Assembly: GCA_902570035.1 (NCBI GenBank)
Contig: CACFWO010000001.1
Location: forward strand, 62,001 to 126,000
Direction: 5' to 3'
From: an uncultured SAR86 cluster bacterium
Lineage (GTDB): Bacteria; Pseudomonadota; Gammaproteobacteria; Magnimaribacterales; AG-339-G14
DNA: 64,000 nucleotides
Part shown: piece by piece, positions 36,497-44,840 of the stretch
Layout of the letters: the number at the start of each line of letters is the position of its first letter
Numbering within the stretch: the first letter of the stretch is position 1
Made by a program: the position numbers and the translations under genes
The notes under the pieces: model-generated
Database searches by the model: none
What the model was told of the DNA's origin: nothing
What the model saw: the letters and a program-made list of their open reading frames with translations, nothing else

Positions 36497-38789
36497 CTGC
36501 AACTATCCGAAAGTAAGTAGTGAAAAGTATCAAAATGAACAAAATTAACATAATTTGAATATAAAGCCACTTTGAATAATCTGATTTAAATTTTATGAAA
36601 ATGGATGATGTATTATCTACTGAAATCTCAAACCCTGAAAAAGTTCTTTTGAAAGATATGGGGTCTTTTCTTTCATCGAATACCTCAAAGCTACTTTCAT
36701 TAAGACTTAAAGGGACAATAATTTTTTTTGTATCTTTTTCTAGATAAATTTTCCAATCTCCTTGGTTATTAGAAATATTATCTTTATTTAAGCTATTAAT
36801 TTTTTTATCTGTTATGTATGAAATAAAAGATCCATCATGAATCTTATAAAGTTTTAATCCTAGGAATGAACTAGATGAAAAACCATCAAAACAATTGGCA
36901 GAAAGATCAGTTAAAATTTGTCCAATTCCAAGCAGGATAATTTTGTTAATAAAATCTTTTTTATCCTCTTCTGATGATGAATTGCAAAGATATTTATTAA
37001 TCTTTTTGAAATCAGTGGGAACCCAATAAGAGTCAAATTGGGCCCATTTAGATGATGAGTTTTTAAGGTTTGACAACTTATCATCATCTAATAAGAAATT
37101 TAGTTGGTTTTTATTTAAATTTTTCAAACCAGTATCATAACCAGATATGCTGTTTATATCTTGAAGATAAAAATCTCCACCTAGAAACCTCTTTATTTCT
37201 GCTGGGGATTCAGCAAATTCAGATTCTTCTAAAACAACAAGTGTCTTTGAGTTAAAGAATCTCTCATAGGATGAATCATATAAATATTTCTTTTCCCATG
37301 AGGTAAAAGTGAAAAAATTATTAAAACTCAGTGCCGCAAAAGTTATAAAAATTATCAAAGGAGTAAAATTGCTTTTCAGAGATGCGTAAAAATATACAGC
37401 AATACTTGTCAGGGTGATAAATAGAAAGAGAAAAAGATAATTAAAAGAATGTAAAGAATTTTCTAACCAGCCGGGAACTAAATAATCAAAAAGTGATAGA
37501 AAAATAAAAATACCTATAAACAATAGTATTTGTAAAAACAAAGAAGCAGTTAATATTTTTTTTATAGTTTTATTTTGACTATTAGTTTTTAATTTTATTT
37601 CGGAAAGTTGTATACAGACTAAAGCCCATATAAAAAAATAAAAAAAGCTAACTGCTCTGGATTGATTAAAAAAAATTTTGTAAGTATCAGATATCAGAAG
37701 TGGTATATCTACAAATCCTATAAACAAAAAAATCAATGTAACTACTAAACTTACTTTTAGTGATTTTAGATAATTTAAATTTTTGTTGCTTGAGAGAAAT
37801 GATAAAAACAGAATAGCTATAAAAGTTATTGTTAAAAAGATCGAGTGTTGAAGTGCTGTGTGATTAGGAAGTGGCACCCCTACTAAAGATGATAATTGGT
37901 ATATATTTTTTGGTAAAAAAGGATACAGGCTTAAATGATCCCAAAAGCTTTTAGGCTCTCTTAAGATATCTCCCGAATATGATAATAAATCTATTAATAT
38001 CGGAAGAGAAATAAGCATCCCAAATAAACAAAATAAAAAATAAAAAAGAATTCTTTTTAAGGTAATAAAGAATACTTCATTCCTAGCAAACAAAATGAGT
38101 GAAAAGCAATAAATTCCAAAAATAAAAAATAGATAGAAAGACATTTCTACCATATTTAATATAGGTTGCAGAAAAGTTAAAAAAGTACCAATGAAAAGGT
38201 AATGAATTTTGTTAGATTCTATGAATTTATTTATTGAATAAATATAGAAAGGAAACAAGCAAACAATACCTAAATAATTATCCCAATGAATGTAGTAAAT
38301 ATTATTTGGCGAGAATATCAATAATAAGGAGCAAGCTAATATCAGAAAAATATTGATATCCTTCTTAAAAGTTTTCAGAGCAAGATAAAAACCATAACCT
38401 TGGAGAGATAAGAAAATACAAGATTTTATATAGATTGCATTAGGAGCATATAAGCCTTTAAAGAAATAATTCAATATATTATAGGGCGCAGCTATTGGAT
38501 GGCCAGACAAGTAGAATCCAGATATTCTGTTGAAATCATAAAATTTAAATCCATTCGCATATGAGTTTGAAACTGCGTCCTGGATAGGAACATAAATATT
38601 TTGGAAGTCAGAATTAATCGGATTTACACCAATCTGTTTTAAATTATTAATATTTTGGTAAGAAGGGTCATCTAGAATATAAGAAATCCAATATGCCGAT
38701 GATCCATAAAAAAAACCTAAAAATTCTGGTATGAAGATTAATATTGCTGCAACTAGAAAATAAAAAATAAAACTAGCTGCTTTTTCCAT
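36483..38789 (-). CDS. Large polytopic membrane protein, YfhO/GT-C-like
   Basis: 768 residues. About twelve to thirteen membrane helices occupy the first 500 residues, followed by a soluble domain (about 510-735) and one final helix. The first periplasmic loop holds SDFQNIYVPIQDAV, an acidic loop typical of GT-C and YfhO proteins. GT-C enzymes use polyprenyl-phosphate sugars, so this may be the transferase that consumes the lipid-linked sugar of the adjacent cluster. A gap of about 106 nt (38790-38895) upstream is AT-rich with a weak 5-bp hairpin and no clear promoter. Confidence 0.8.
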   Translation of the reverse strand: MEKAASFIFYFLVAAILIFIPEFLGFFYGSSAYWISYILDDPSYQNINNLKQIGVNPINSDFQNIYVPIQDAVSNSYANGFKFYDFNRISGFYLSGHPIAAPYNILNYFFKGLYAPNAIYIKSCIFLSLQGYGFYLALKTFKKDINIFLILACSLLLIFSPNNIYYIHWDNYLGIVCLFPFYIYSINKFIESNKIHYLFIGTFLTFLQPILNMVEMSFYLFFIFGIYCFSLILFARNEVFFITLKRILFYFLFCLFGMLISLPILIDLLSYSGDILREPKSFWDHLSLYPFLPKNIYQLSSLVGVPLPNHTALQHSIFLTITFIAILFLSFLSSNKNLNYLKSLKVSLVVTLIFLFIGFVDIPLLISDTYKIFFNQSRAVSFFYFFIWALVCIQLSEIKLKTNSQNKTIKKILTASLFLQILLFIGIFIFLSLFDYLVPGWLENSLHSFNYLFLFLFITLTSIAVYFYASLKSNFTPLIIFITFAALSFNNFFTFTSWEKKYLYDSSYERFFNSKTLVVLEESEFAESPAEIKRFLGGDFYLQDINSISGYDTGLKNLNKNQLNFLLDDDKLSNLKNSSSKWAQFDSYWVPTDFKKINKYLCNSSSEEDKKDFINKIILLGIGQILTDLSANCFDGFSSSSFLGLKLYKIHDGSFISYITDKKINSLNKDNISNNQGDWKIYLEKDTKKIIVPLSLNESSFEVFDERKDPISFKRTFSGFEISVDNTSSIFIKFKSDYSKWLYIQIMLILFILILFTTYFRIVADEQT

Positions 38790-38895
38790 AATTTAGGCCC
38801 AAGTTAAGAAGCTTGGAAATGGAAATATTTTTAACATCTTCAGGGTCTTTTTAAAGAATTTAGCTTATAAAATTGATAATAACAAAATTGATTAT

Positions 38896-40281
38896 TTATT
38901 TTAGGATTTTTTTATTTTTAATAAGACTAAAGTAAAAGAGCAAAAATAAAATCCCCCATAAAAGAAAATTTAAAGATAAAGATATATAAAGGTTTGAATG
39001 AATGGAAAAAGTTAAATTAGTTAAAAATGCCAATGAGAGATTTAAAAAAATAAAGCTCATTATTAGGTAAATATAATATTTTATGTTTTCTTTATGCAGC
39101 GAAGAGAGGATCAATAAAGAAGTTTCTAAAAAATAAATTATTAATAGGCTAAAAAAAAGATTTATTGCGAAAAACTTTAGGAAAATAAAAAAGAAAATAC
39201 TGTTGAGAATAAGCTTGGCAAAATTAATTTTGATAGCAGAGTTCAAACTTTTTTCTAGAATAATATTTTGAGAAGATAATGAACTTACAGATAAAATAAT
39301 CATGATCGCAGAAAATTCAAAAATTCTCGTATTCAAGCCCTCCCAGTTTCCCTTAAGAAAAATAAGAATTAGTTCATTAAATTCTTTTAAAAAGTTTGAG
39401 GATATAGAGACTGCAAAAATTACAACTATTGAAGCTATAAGAAACTCCTTCCCTCTCTCCCTTACGTTTGATGAAAGAGAAATTACTGGAACGAAAACTT
39501 GACTTAAAATAGTTACTATAGATCTGTAACTAGCTTCAAAAATTCGCCAAGCTAATGCAAAAATTCCAAATTCAGTTTTTGTTAAGAAAATTTCAGTTAC
39601 GATTAATGGCATTTGATTTCCTAACATACCAAGCGAACCAAATATTGAAGTTTTTAATAACCAAGTATTTTTTATTTTATTTTTATATCTAGGTTTATAG
39701 GTGCCAATTATTTCTCTGAAGTTAAATAAGACTGACAATATAACAACAGAAAGATAGGATGCCAGGATATAAATTACGAGAGTTAAATTATCTCCTGAAA
39801 AAACATGATTTGAAACTGCAGCAAATATTCCAACAAGAATTCCTATAAATTGCTTGATTCCTAGAGATAAAAATTCATCCTTAAGTTGATGAATAGATAC
39901 AAATATTTGATAAATGGATGTTAGTGAGATAAGAAAAAAAATAGTAATTATTTTTAAAGAATTATTTATACCGACCCAAATAAATAAATATATTAAGAAT
40001 ATGCATGAAAAAAAGATTCCTGCAAAAAATGTAAATGAAATTAATTTTCTAATATCTCGAAATTCAAAAATTTTAAATTTGAATATTGCAATTCTTGATC
40101 CCTCAGAGGAGATAAATATTATTAGATTTGCAAAAACCAAAAGAATGGTAGCCTCACCAAATAATTCAGCTCCTAAAGAATTAGCTAACCATAAACTAAA
40201 TAATAAGGAAGTCAGCAACCTAATGATTTGTATCGAGGATGATGAAAATAAAGCTGTGAAGTAATTTCGTTCTTTAACCAA
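38896..40281 (-). CDS. Polysaccharide flippase (Wzx-like, MATE/MVF superfamily)
   Basis: 461 residues, with twelve to fourteen hydrophobic helices and no soluble domain. The N-terminus ALFSSSSIQIIRLLTSLLFSLWLANSLG is the typical Wzx/RfbX opening (quoted parts: IQIIRLLTSLLFS and LANSLGAELFG). It moves undecaprenyl-diphosphate repeat units across the inner membrane. It lies 6 nt after the 6-phosphogluconolactonase-like gene and before the YfhO-like gene. Confidence 0.88.
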   Translation of the reverse strand: MVKERNYFTALFSSSSIQIIRLLTSLLFSLWLANSLGAELFGEATILLVFANLIIFISSEGSRIAIFKFKIFEFRDIRKLISFTFFAGIFFSCIFLIYLFIWVGINNSLKIITIFFLISLTSIYQIFVSIHQLKDEFLSLGIKQFIGILVGIFAAVSNHVFSGDNLTLVIYILASYLSVVILSVLFNFREIIGTYKPRYKNKIKNTWLLKTSIFGSLGMLGNQMPLIVTEIFLTKTEFGIFALAWRIFEASYRSIVTILSQVFVPVISLSSNVRERGKEFLIASIVVIFAVSISSNFLKEFNELILIFLKGNWEGLNTRIFEFSAIMIILSVSSLSSQNIILEKSLNSAIKINFAKLILNSIFFFIFLKFFAINLFFSLLIIYFLETSLLILSSLHKENIKYYIYLIMSFIFLNLSLAFLTNLTFSIHSNLYISLSLNFLLWGILFLLFYFSLIKNKKILK

Positions 40282-40287
40282 TGGGAT

Positions 40288-40917
40288 TCAAAAAGTTTTA
40301 TCTGAAAATATAATTAGGTCTTTTATTTTATTAATAGGATGCTTACTTTTTTTTAGAATGCTTTTTAAAAGTAAATTCTTTTTTCTACCTAAAACAAGCA
40401 ATACTTTTGTATTACATGAATTTATAGCCTTTAGGGTTATGGACATCCTTTTGAAAGGACCCTTCGTATACTTTGATGGAACAACATGAAAAGAAGATGT
40501 TTCTTCCATGCAATAATTTGGCCAAATAGAGGCGAAATGCCCATCTTCAGCAAGAGATAAGATTACAGCATCAACATCCTCAGGATAATTTCCCTCGTAA
40601 TCTTGTGCCACCTTAAACCAATCGTTTTTATTATTATTTGGTAAATTCAAAGATATATTTTTTGAAGCTTTTTTAAAATATTTTTTAAATTGAAAGCTAT
40701 TTGAATTCTCTGAATCTAAATTCACACATCTTTCGTCAGATAGGAAAATTTTTAAATTTTTAGTTTCTAGATTGTAAGATTTTATATTCTTAATTACTTT
40801 TTGTGTTGATTTCCCAGCTGCAAGAATAATGTTAAATTCTTTTTGTTTCTTGGAAAAAATACTTTTAAACAGAAAATTTATTTCTTCATCGCTAAATTTC
40901 TTAAAAGATACAGACAT
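40288..40917 (-). CDS. pgl: 6-phosphogluconolactonase/glucosamine-6-phosphate isomerase-like protein
   Basis: 209 residues. FLSDERCVNLDSENSN (catalytic-domain motif) and ILSLAEDGHFASIWP (the G-x-DGHxASL/IFP motif) are typical of the Pgl/NagB fold. Compared with E. coli-like Pgl, the Gly-Met-Gly loop is changed to Leu-Ala-Glu. It is found here between tRNA-Leu and the flippase instead of with zwf. It may serve the pentose phosphate pathway or act on a sugar of the island; both are possible. Confidence 0.83.
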   Translation of the reverse strand: MSVSFKKFSDEEINFLFKSIFSKKQKEFNIILAAGKSTQKVIKNIKSYNLETKNLKIFLSDERCVNLDSENSNSFQFKKYFKKASKNISLNLPNNNKNDWFKVAQDYEGNYPEDVDAVILSLAEDGHFASIWPNYCMEETSSFHVVPSKYTKGPFKRMSITLKAINSCNTKVLLVLGRKKNLLLKSILKKSKHPINKIKDLIIFSDKTF

Positions 40918-40922
40918 TTTTA

Positions 40923-41009
40923 TGGTACCCAGGGCCGGACTTGAACCGGCACGAAGTTGCCTTCGAGGGATTTTAAGTCCCTTGTGTCTACCAATTCCAC
41001 CACCTGGGC
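40923..41009 (-). tRNA. tRNA-Leu(UAA)
   Basis: 87 nt with an encoded CCA (40923-40925) and a long class II variable arm. The acceptor stem is GCCCAGG with CCTGGGT (a G-U at the first pair). The anticodon arm AGGGA-CTTAAAA-TCCCT gives anticodon TAA. It ends one nt before the galU stop, so it is probably on the same transcript. Confidence 0.97.
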
Positions 41010-41010
41010 T

Positions 41011-41889
41011 TTAGCAGATAATATCCTTCATATATTTTTTTAAAGATTTATCGTTCATTGCCATGGCTATATTAGCACCAAGAAAACCTTTTTTAGAGCC
41101 GCAATCAAATATTTTTGAATTCGTTAAAACAGCATCTATTGATTTTTGTCCTTTTGACACTAACTCGTCTAAGGCATCAGTTAATTGAATTTCGCCGTTT
41201 TTATCAGGAGTAGTTTTACTTAAGATTTGAATTACTTCAAAAGGAAGTATGTATCTTCCAACAACTCGATAATTTGATGGTGCATATTTTGGACTAGGCT
41301 TCTCTATTAATTTATTAATTTTTTTAGGGGAATCTATATTCAACTGCTTTTTATTAAGATCAACAATGCCATAATTGGATAATTCTTCTTTCCTTACTTT
41401 TTCGACTAAAAGCTGACCTTGTGCAGAAGAATTATAAAAATTCATCATTTTAGAAAAATCATTTTTCTCATCTTTTGATAAAAGAATCTCATCTGGAAGG
41501 AGAACTGCAAAATCCTCTCCTTTAAGAATGTATTTTGCACAAAGTATTGCATGACCAAGTCCTCTGGCACTATCCTGCCTAACAGATGAAATCGAAATAC
41601 CGTTAGGTATTAATTTTGTTATAGACCTTAGGATTTTCTTTTTTCCCGAAGATTCCAAGTGATGTTCTAGTTCATAATTTTTATCAAAATGATTCTCTAT
41701 TGCTTCTTTTCCACTACGCGTGACAAGAATTATTTCTTTTATACCTCCTTGAATTGCTTCTTCTACAACATATTGGATCAATGGTTTATCTATGATTGGC
41801 AATAGCTCTTTTGGAATGGCTTTAGTAGCCGGCAGCATTCTTGTACCTAAACCGGCTACTGGAATAATTGCTTTGGTAATTTTTTTCAT
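41011..41889 (-). CDS. galU: UTP-glucose-1-phosphate uridylyltransferase
   Basis: 292 residues. Makes UDP-glucose for polysaccharide and sugar-nucleotide synthesis. The N-terminus IIPVAGLGTRMLPATKAIPKE is the nucleotide-binding loop (quoted parts: AGLGTRMLPATK and PKELLPI), VVEEAIQGGIKEIILVT follows, and LIEKPSPKYAPSNYRVVGRY is the bacterial GalU signature. galE lies upstream (41977), so UDP-galactose can be formed from its product. The 87-nt gap has no clear promoter and contains only a short symmetric sequence. Confidence 0.95.
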   Translation of the reverse strand: MKKITKAIIPVAGLGTRMLPATKAIPKELLPIIDKPLIQYVVEEAIQGGIKEIILVTRSGKEAIENHFDKNYELEHHLESSGKKKILRSITKLIPNGISISSVRQDSARGLGHAILCAKYILKGEDFAVLLPDEILLSKDEKNDFSKMMNFYNSSAQGQLLVEKVRKEELSNYGIVDLNKKQLNIDSPKKINKLIEKPSPKYAPSNYRVVGRYILPFEVIQILSKTTPDKNGEIQLTDALDELVSKGQKSIDAVLTNSKIFDCGSKKGFLGANIAMAMNDKSLKKYMKDIIC

Positions 41890-41976
41890 AATAACTAGAA
41901 GACTTGGATCGAAATCGGATCAGAGTAAGCGAATTTAAGGGTTACAATGCCAAACGGTATATAATTAAAGGTTATT

Positions 41977-42987
41977 TTACTTGTAATTTTTGTAGAATTC
42001 CCAAGAACTTTTGCACATATCAGAAAGTGATAGCTTTGCTTCCCAATTAAGGAATTTTTTTGCTTTTTTTGATTCAGCATAATAAATGGCTAAGTCTCCA
42101 TCTCTTTTTTTTGAAAATTTAAAATTTACTTTTTTATTATTAACTTTCTCGAATGTTTTGATGAGTTCTAAAACACTATAACCATATCCTGTGCCTAAGT
42201 TAAAAACATCAAATACTTCTTTCGGCTTATTTATCATAAAATTCAAGGCATCTTTATGACCTTCTATCAAATCTGTAACATGTATGAAGTCCCTAACGGC
42301 CGTTCCATCTTTCGTTTCATGATCGGAACCAAATATTTCTAAAGTTTGTTTATTATTAGAGGTTGCATTAAGAATATTTGGCATTAAATTTTCTGGTTTC
42401 CCTAGTGGAAGTTCACCAATTTTGGATGAGGCATGTGCTCCGATGGGATTGAAATATCTTAAAATAACAATATTCCACTTATTTTTTTTAGTGTGAGTTT
42501 TTTTGAGATACTTTTCTGCTTCTAATTTAGTTTCGCCATAATAATTCTCTGGCGCCAAAGGATGGTCTTCATCATAAGGTAAATATGATGGCTTTCCATA
42601 TACGCATGCACTACTACTAAAGACAAAATACTTATCGCCTTCAATATTATTTTCCATTAGATCCACTAATGTTTTAGTACCATTTACATTTACATCAAAA
42701 TATTCCTTTTTTTCGATTTCTGACTTTCTCACGGATTTGAGCCCAGCAAAATGCATAACAGATTTAATTTCATTTTGCTTCAAAATATACTTCAGTTGAT
42801 CAGTATCTCTAATGTCAGCTTCAAAGAATTTAATATTATTTTTTGATATTTCATTTAATCTTTCTAGTGTTTCAATAGAACTATTTGAAAGATTATCAAC
42901 AATGGTGACATCATTTCCCTCCTCTGAAAGCTGAGTCGCTGCGTGACTTCCTAAGTAGCCTAGTCCACCTGTTACTAATACGCTCAT
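41977..42987 (-). CDS. galE: UDP-glucose 4-epimerase
   Basis: 336 residues, the normal GalE length. TGGLGYLGSH binds NAD, VFSSSACVYG holds the catalytic Ser, and NYYGETKLEAE the YxxxK. RDFIHVTDLIEGH is the GalE-specific strand. It interconverts UDP-glucose and UDP-galactose and is followed by galU. A possible 7-codon reading frame precedes it at 43003-43026 (see rejected items). Confidence 0.95.
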   Translation of the reverse strand: MSVLVTGGLGYLGSHAATQLSEEGNDVTIVDNLSNSSIETLERLNEISKNNIKFFEADIRDTDQLKYILKQNEIKSVMHFAGLKSVRKSEIEKKEYFDVNVNGTKTLVDLMENNIEGDKYFVFSSSACVYGKPSYLPYDEDHPLAPENYYGETKLEAEKYLKKTHTKKNKWNIVILRYFNPIGAHASSKIGELPLGKPENLMPNILNATSNNKQTLEIFGSDHETKDGTAVRDFIHVTDLIEGHKDALNFMINKPKEVFDVFNLGTGYGYSVLELIKTFEKVNNKKVNFKFSKKRDGDLAIYYAESKKAKKFLNWEAKLSLSDMCKSSWEFYKNYK

Positions 42988-43081
42988 TCTCTAAATTCTG
43001 AATTAAGTTCTTAATTTTTTTTTCATAATTTGCTCTTTCCTCTCCCAAATAAATTATGTTCTATGACGTCTTCATTGAAGG

Positions 43082-43222
43082 TTAAAATTGAATTATAAAA
43101 TCCATAGATTCATCAAAATTAGCTAGAAATTTAATAAGAACTGATCCGGAAAAAGGGAGATTGCTAACTCCTGGTATAACAACTGAATTTATGTCATTAG
43201 AAAGACTATTAAGCTCTGCCAT
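43082..43222 (-). CDS. Possible small protein, unrecognised
   Basis: 46 codons from the ATG at 43222 to the TAA at 43082. The start overlaps the end of the nucleotidyltransferase-cupin gene by 14 nt, and AGAGGA lies 5-6 nt upstream. The sequence (MAELNSLSNDINSVV, then IPGVSNLPFSGSVLIKF) is coherent and not of low complexity. No family is recognised. The opposite strand also has an open frame without a start codon, so this may be a chance frame or a gene remnant. Confidence 0.4.
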   Translation of the reverse strand: MAELNSLSNDINSVVIPGVSNLPFSGSVLIKFLANFDESMDFIIQF

Positions 43223-43967
43223 ATTCATCCTCTGAACGAATTATATCTTCCTCAGATATTTGATCTCCAATTTGTGTCTCAATAACAACCAAATTTCCTT
43301 TTCCTATATTTTGGATTCTATGGATTTCTTTTTTCTTTATTTTGAAAGTTGAGCCTATTTCGCCAATTATTTCCTTATCTGAAATTGTAAATTTCCCTTT
43401 ACCATGAGCTACAACCCATATTTCATTTCTATGATTATGTGACTGCAAGCTGATAAGTTTTCCCTCGGATAAAACCAATTTCTTCACCAGATAGTTCTTT
43501 TCTTCTAAGTAGACTTCATAATAGCCCCATGGTTTTTTTTCTACAGTATTAATATATGGCTTCAATAAATCAGAACTTGATTGTATTTTTTCTCCACCTA
43601 TATTAAATATCAATTGGACATTATTTTTTTTACAAATATCGCTTTCGGGGATACTCTCTGGCTTTGATCTATCTCCGCCATTCGCAAAGAAGTAAGTATG
43701 ATTATCTTTGCATATTGATGATATTGTTAGAGAAACTGTTTGATCTTTATCAATTGAATCTACCACCTCATCAACACAAGAAAGACCCTCGATTAATTCT
43801 TTTCTCTCTTGGGATGGCATAAAAATATAACCCTTTTTTTTCAATAAAAAGTTGTCAGAATTAAGTATAACTATTAAATAGTCTCCAAGATTTTTTGCTT
43901 CTTGGAACATTCTAAGATGGCCAATATGTAGAGGATCAAAACCACCGCTTACTATTATTTTTTTCAT
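43209..43967 (-). CDS. Nucleotidyltransferase-cupin fusion protein
   Basis: 252 residues in two domains. Residues 1-140 form a cytidylyltransferase-like domain (RfaE2/TagD superfamily) with GGFDPLHIGHLRMF (HIGH at 14-17), NGGDRSKPES and GGEKIQSSSDLL. Residues 145-252 form a cupin of the mannose-6-phosphate isomerase/ManC C-terminal type: KPWGYYEVYL, LISLQSHNHRNEIW (metal ligands H177, H179, E182) and a short IRSEDEYGR end. Such domains are normally separate. The likely roles are making a nucleotide-activated sugar and isomerising its sugar phosphate. It follows the truncated UDP-sugar dehydrogenase. Confidence 0.85.
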   Translation of the reverse strand: MKKIIVSGGFDPLHIGHLRMFQEAKNLGDYLIVILNSDNFLLKKKGYIFMPSQERKELIEGLSCVDEVVDSIDKDQTVSLTISSICKDNHTYFFANGGDRSKPESIPESDICKKNNVQLIFNIGGEKIQSSSDLLKPYINTVEKKPWGYYEVYLEEKNYLVKKLVLSEGKLISLQSHNHRNEIWVVAHGKGKFTISDKEIIGEIGSTFKIKKKEIHRIQNIGKGNLVVIETQIGDQISEEDIIRSEDEYGRA

Positions 43968-43976
43968 AAATTCAAA

Positions 43977-44840
43977 TTATTGATCAAAATCATAATTAAC
44001 ATTTTGATCTATTTCTCTTTTATCAAGTTTTCTGTATTGAGATCTAATTTCATTATTAATGCTTATTATTTTTGCTAAAAGAGTGAAGTCTTTACTAATT
44101 TTATTTGAATATTGTAATAGAGCTGCTGTATCTTTTGTGAAACAAGCACCACCAAAACCTTTTTTCCCATCGTGACCAGGAACATCCATATGACTATTAC
44201 CTATTCTATGATCAAGCTTAATCAGGCTAATAAAACTTTCCCAGTCACCTCCTGCATTAGAGCCTTCAAAAATATCTTTAAGTTGATTAAAAAATAATAC
44301 TTTTGTTGCAAGAAAAGAATTTATGGAATATTTAACTAAAGATGCTGTTGTATGATCTGTAAAAATAAAGTTAGTCGTATTACAAAGAGAGTGATCTTGA
44401 TATAGTTTTTTTACTTTTTCTTGAAAAGGTTTCTTGCCTCCTATAAGAATCATTTGAGAATTTATGAAATCTTCTTCAGCATATTTTTCTCTTAAAAATT
44501 CAGGATTGTAAATAAAATCAGGCAGAATTTTTTTTGCAGAGTCTAAGTTTTCTGGAGTAACCGTGCTTTTTAGAATAACGCAGGGTTTAAAAGATAATTT
44601 TGATATTTGATCAAAAACACCTAATACAATAGAAAAGTCTTGAGCGCCGGACTTTTCCATTGGCGTCGGAACACAGACAAAAACAAATTTTGGTTTAAAT
44701 TCTTCAAGATCAGAAACCTTAGTATTTTCTTTAGGATCAATGACGCATATCTGAGTATTAAGAGAAAAACCTACTTCAGTAGCTTTACCAACAAACCCAT
44801 GCCCAATTATGGCAATTTTTTCTTCAAAAGGTTTCGTCAT
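43977..44840 (-). CDS. UDP-glucose/GDP-mannose dehydrogenase family protein, short form
   Basis: 287 residues against about 390-450 in the family. The NAD domain (IIGHGFVGKA) and the central domain with the catalytic Cys (GFGGACFTKDTAALL) are present; the C-terminal nucleotide-sugar-binding domain is missing. It should oxidise the C6 hydroxyl of a nucleotide sugar to the uronate, but the truncation raises doubt about substrate binding. It overlaps the following epimerase-type gene by 17 nt, consistent with a uronate-epimerase pair. Confidence 0.86.
   Translation of the reverse strand: MTKPFEEKIAIIGHGFVGKATEVGFSLNTQICVIDPKENTKVSDLEEFKPKFVFVCVPTPMEKSGAQDFSIVLGVFDQISKLSFKPCVILKSTVTPENLDSAKKILPDFIYNPEFLREKYAEEDFINSQMILIGGKKPFQEKVKKLYQDHSLCNTTNFIFTDHTTASLVKYSINSFLATKVLFFNQLKDIFEGSNAGGDWESFISLIKLDHRIGNSHMDVPGHDGKKGFGGACFTKDTAALLQYSNKISKDFTLLAKIISINNEIRSQYRKLDKREIDQNVNYDFDQ

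Noticed and set aside
40829-41014. Plus-strand frame crossing tRNA-Leu
   Set aside because: It runs through a tRNA gene and opposite pgl, so it is a by-product of those sequences.
41890-41976. Short symmetric sequence (GATCCGATTTCGATCC) between galE and galU as a terminator
   Set aside because: The stem is short and no T-run follows on the minus strand.
43003-43026. Seven-codon frame MKKKLRT upstream of galE that could be a leader peptide
   Set aside because: It is driven by a run of A, has no regulatory codon bias, and no attenuator hairpin follows it.
43085-43218. Plus-strand open stretch between galE and the fusion gene
   Set aside because: It has no start codon with a ribosome site; the opposite-strand frame 43082-43222 has one.
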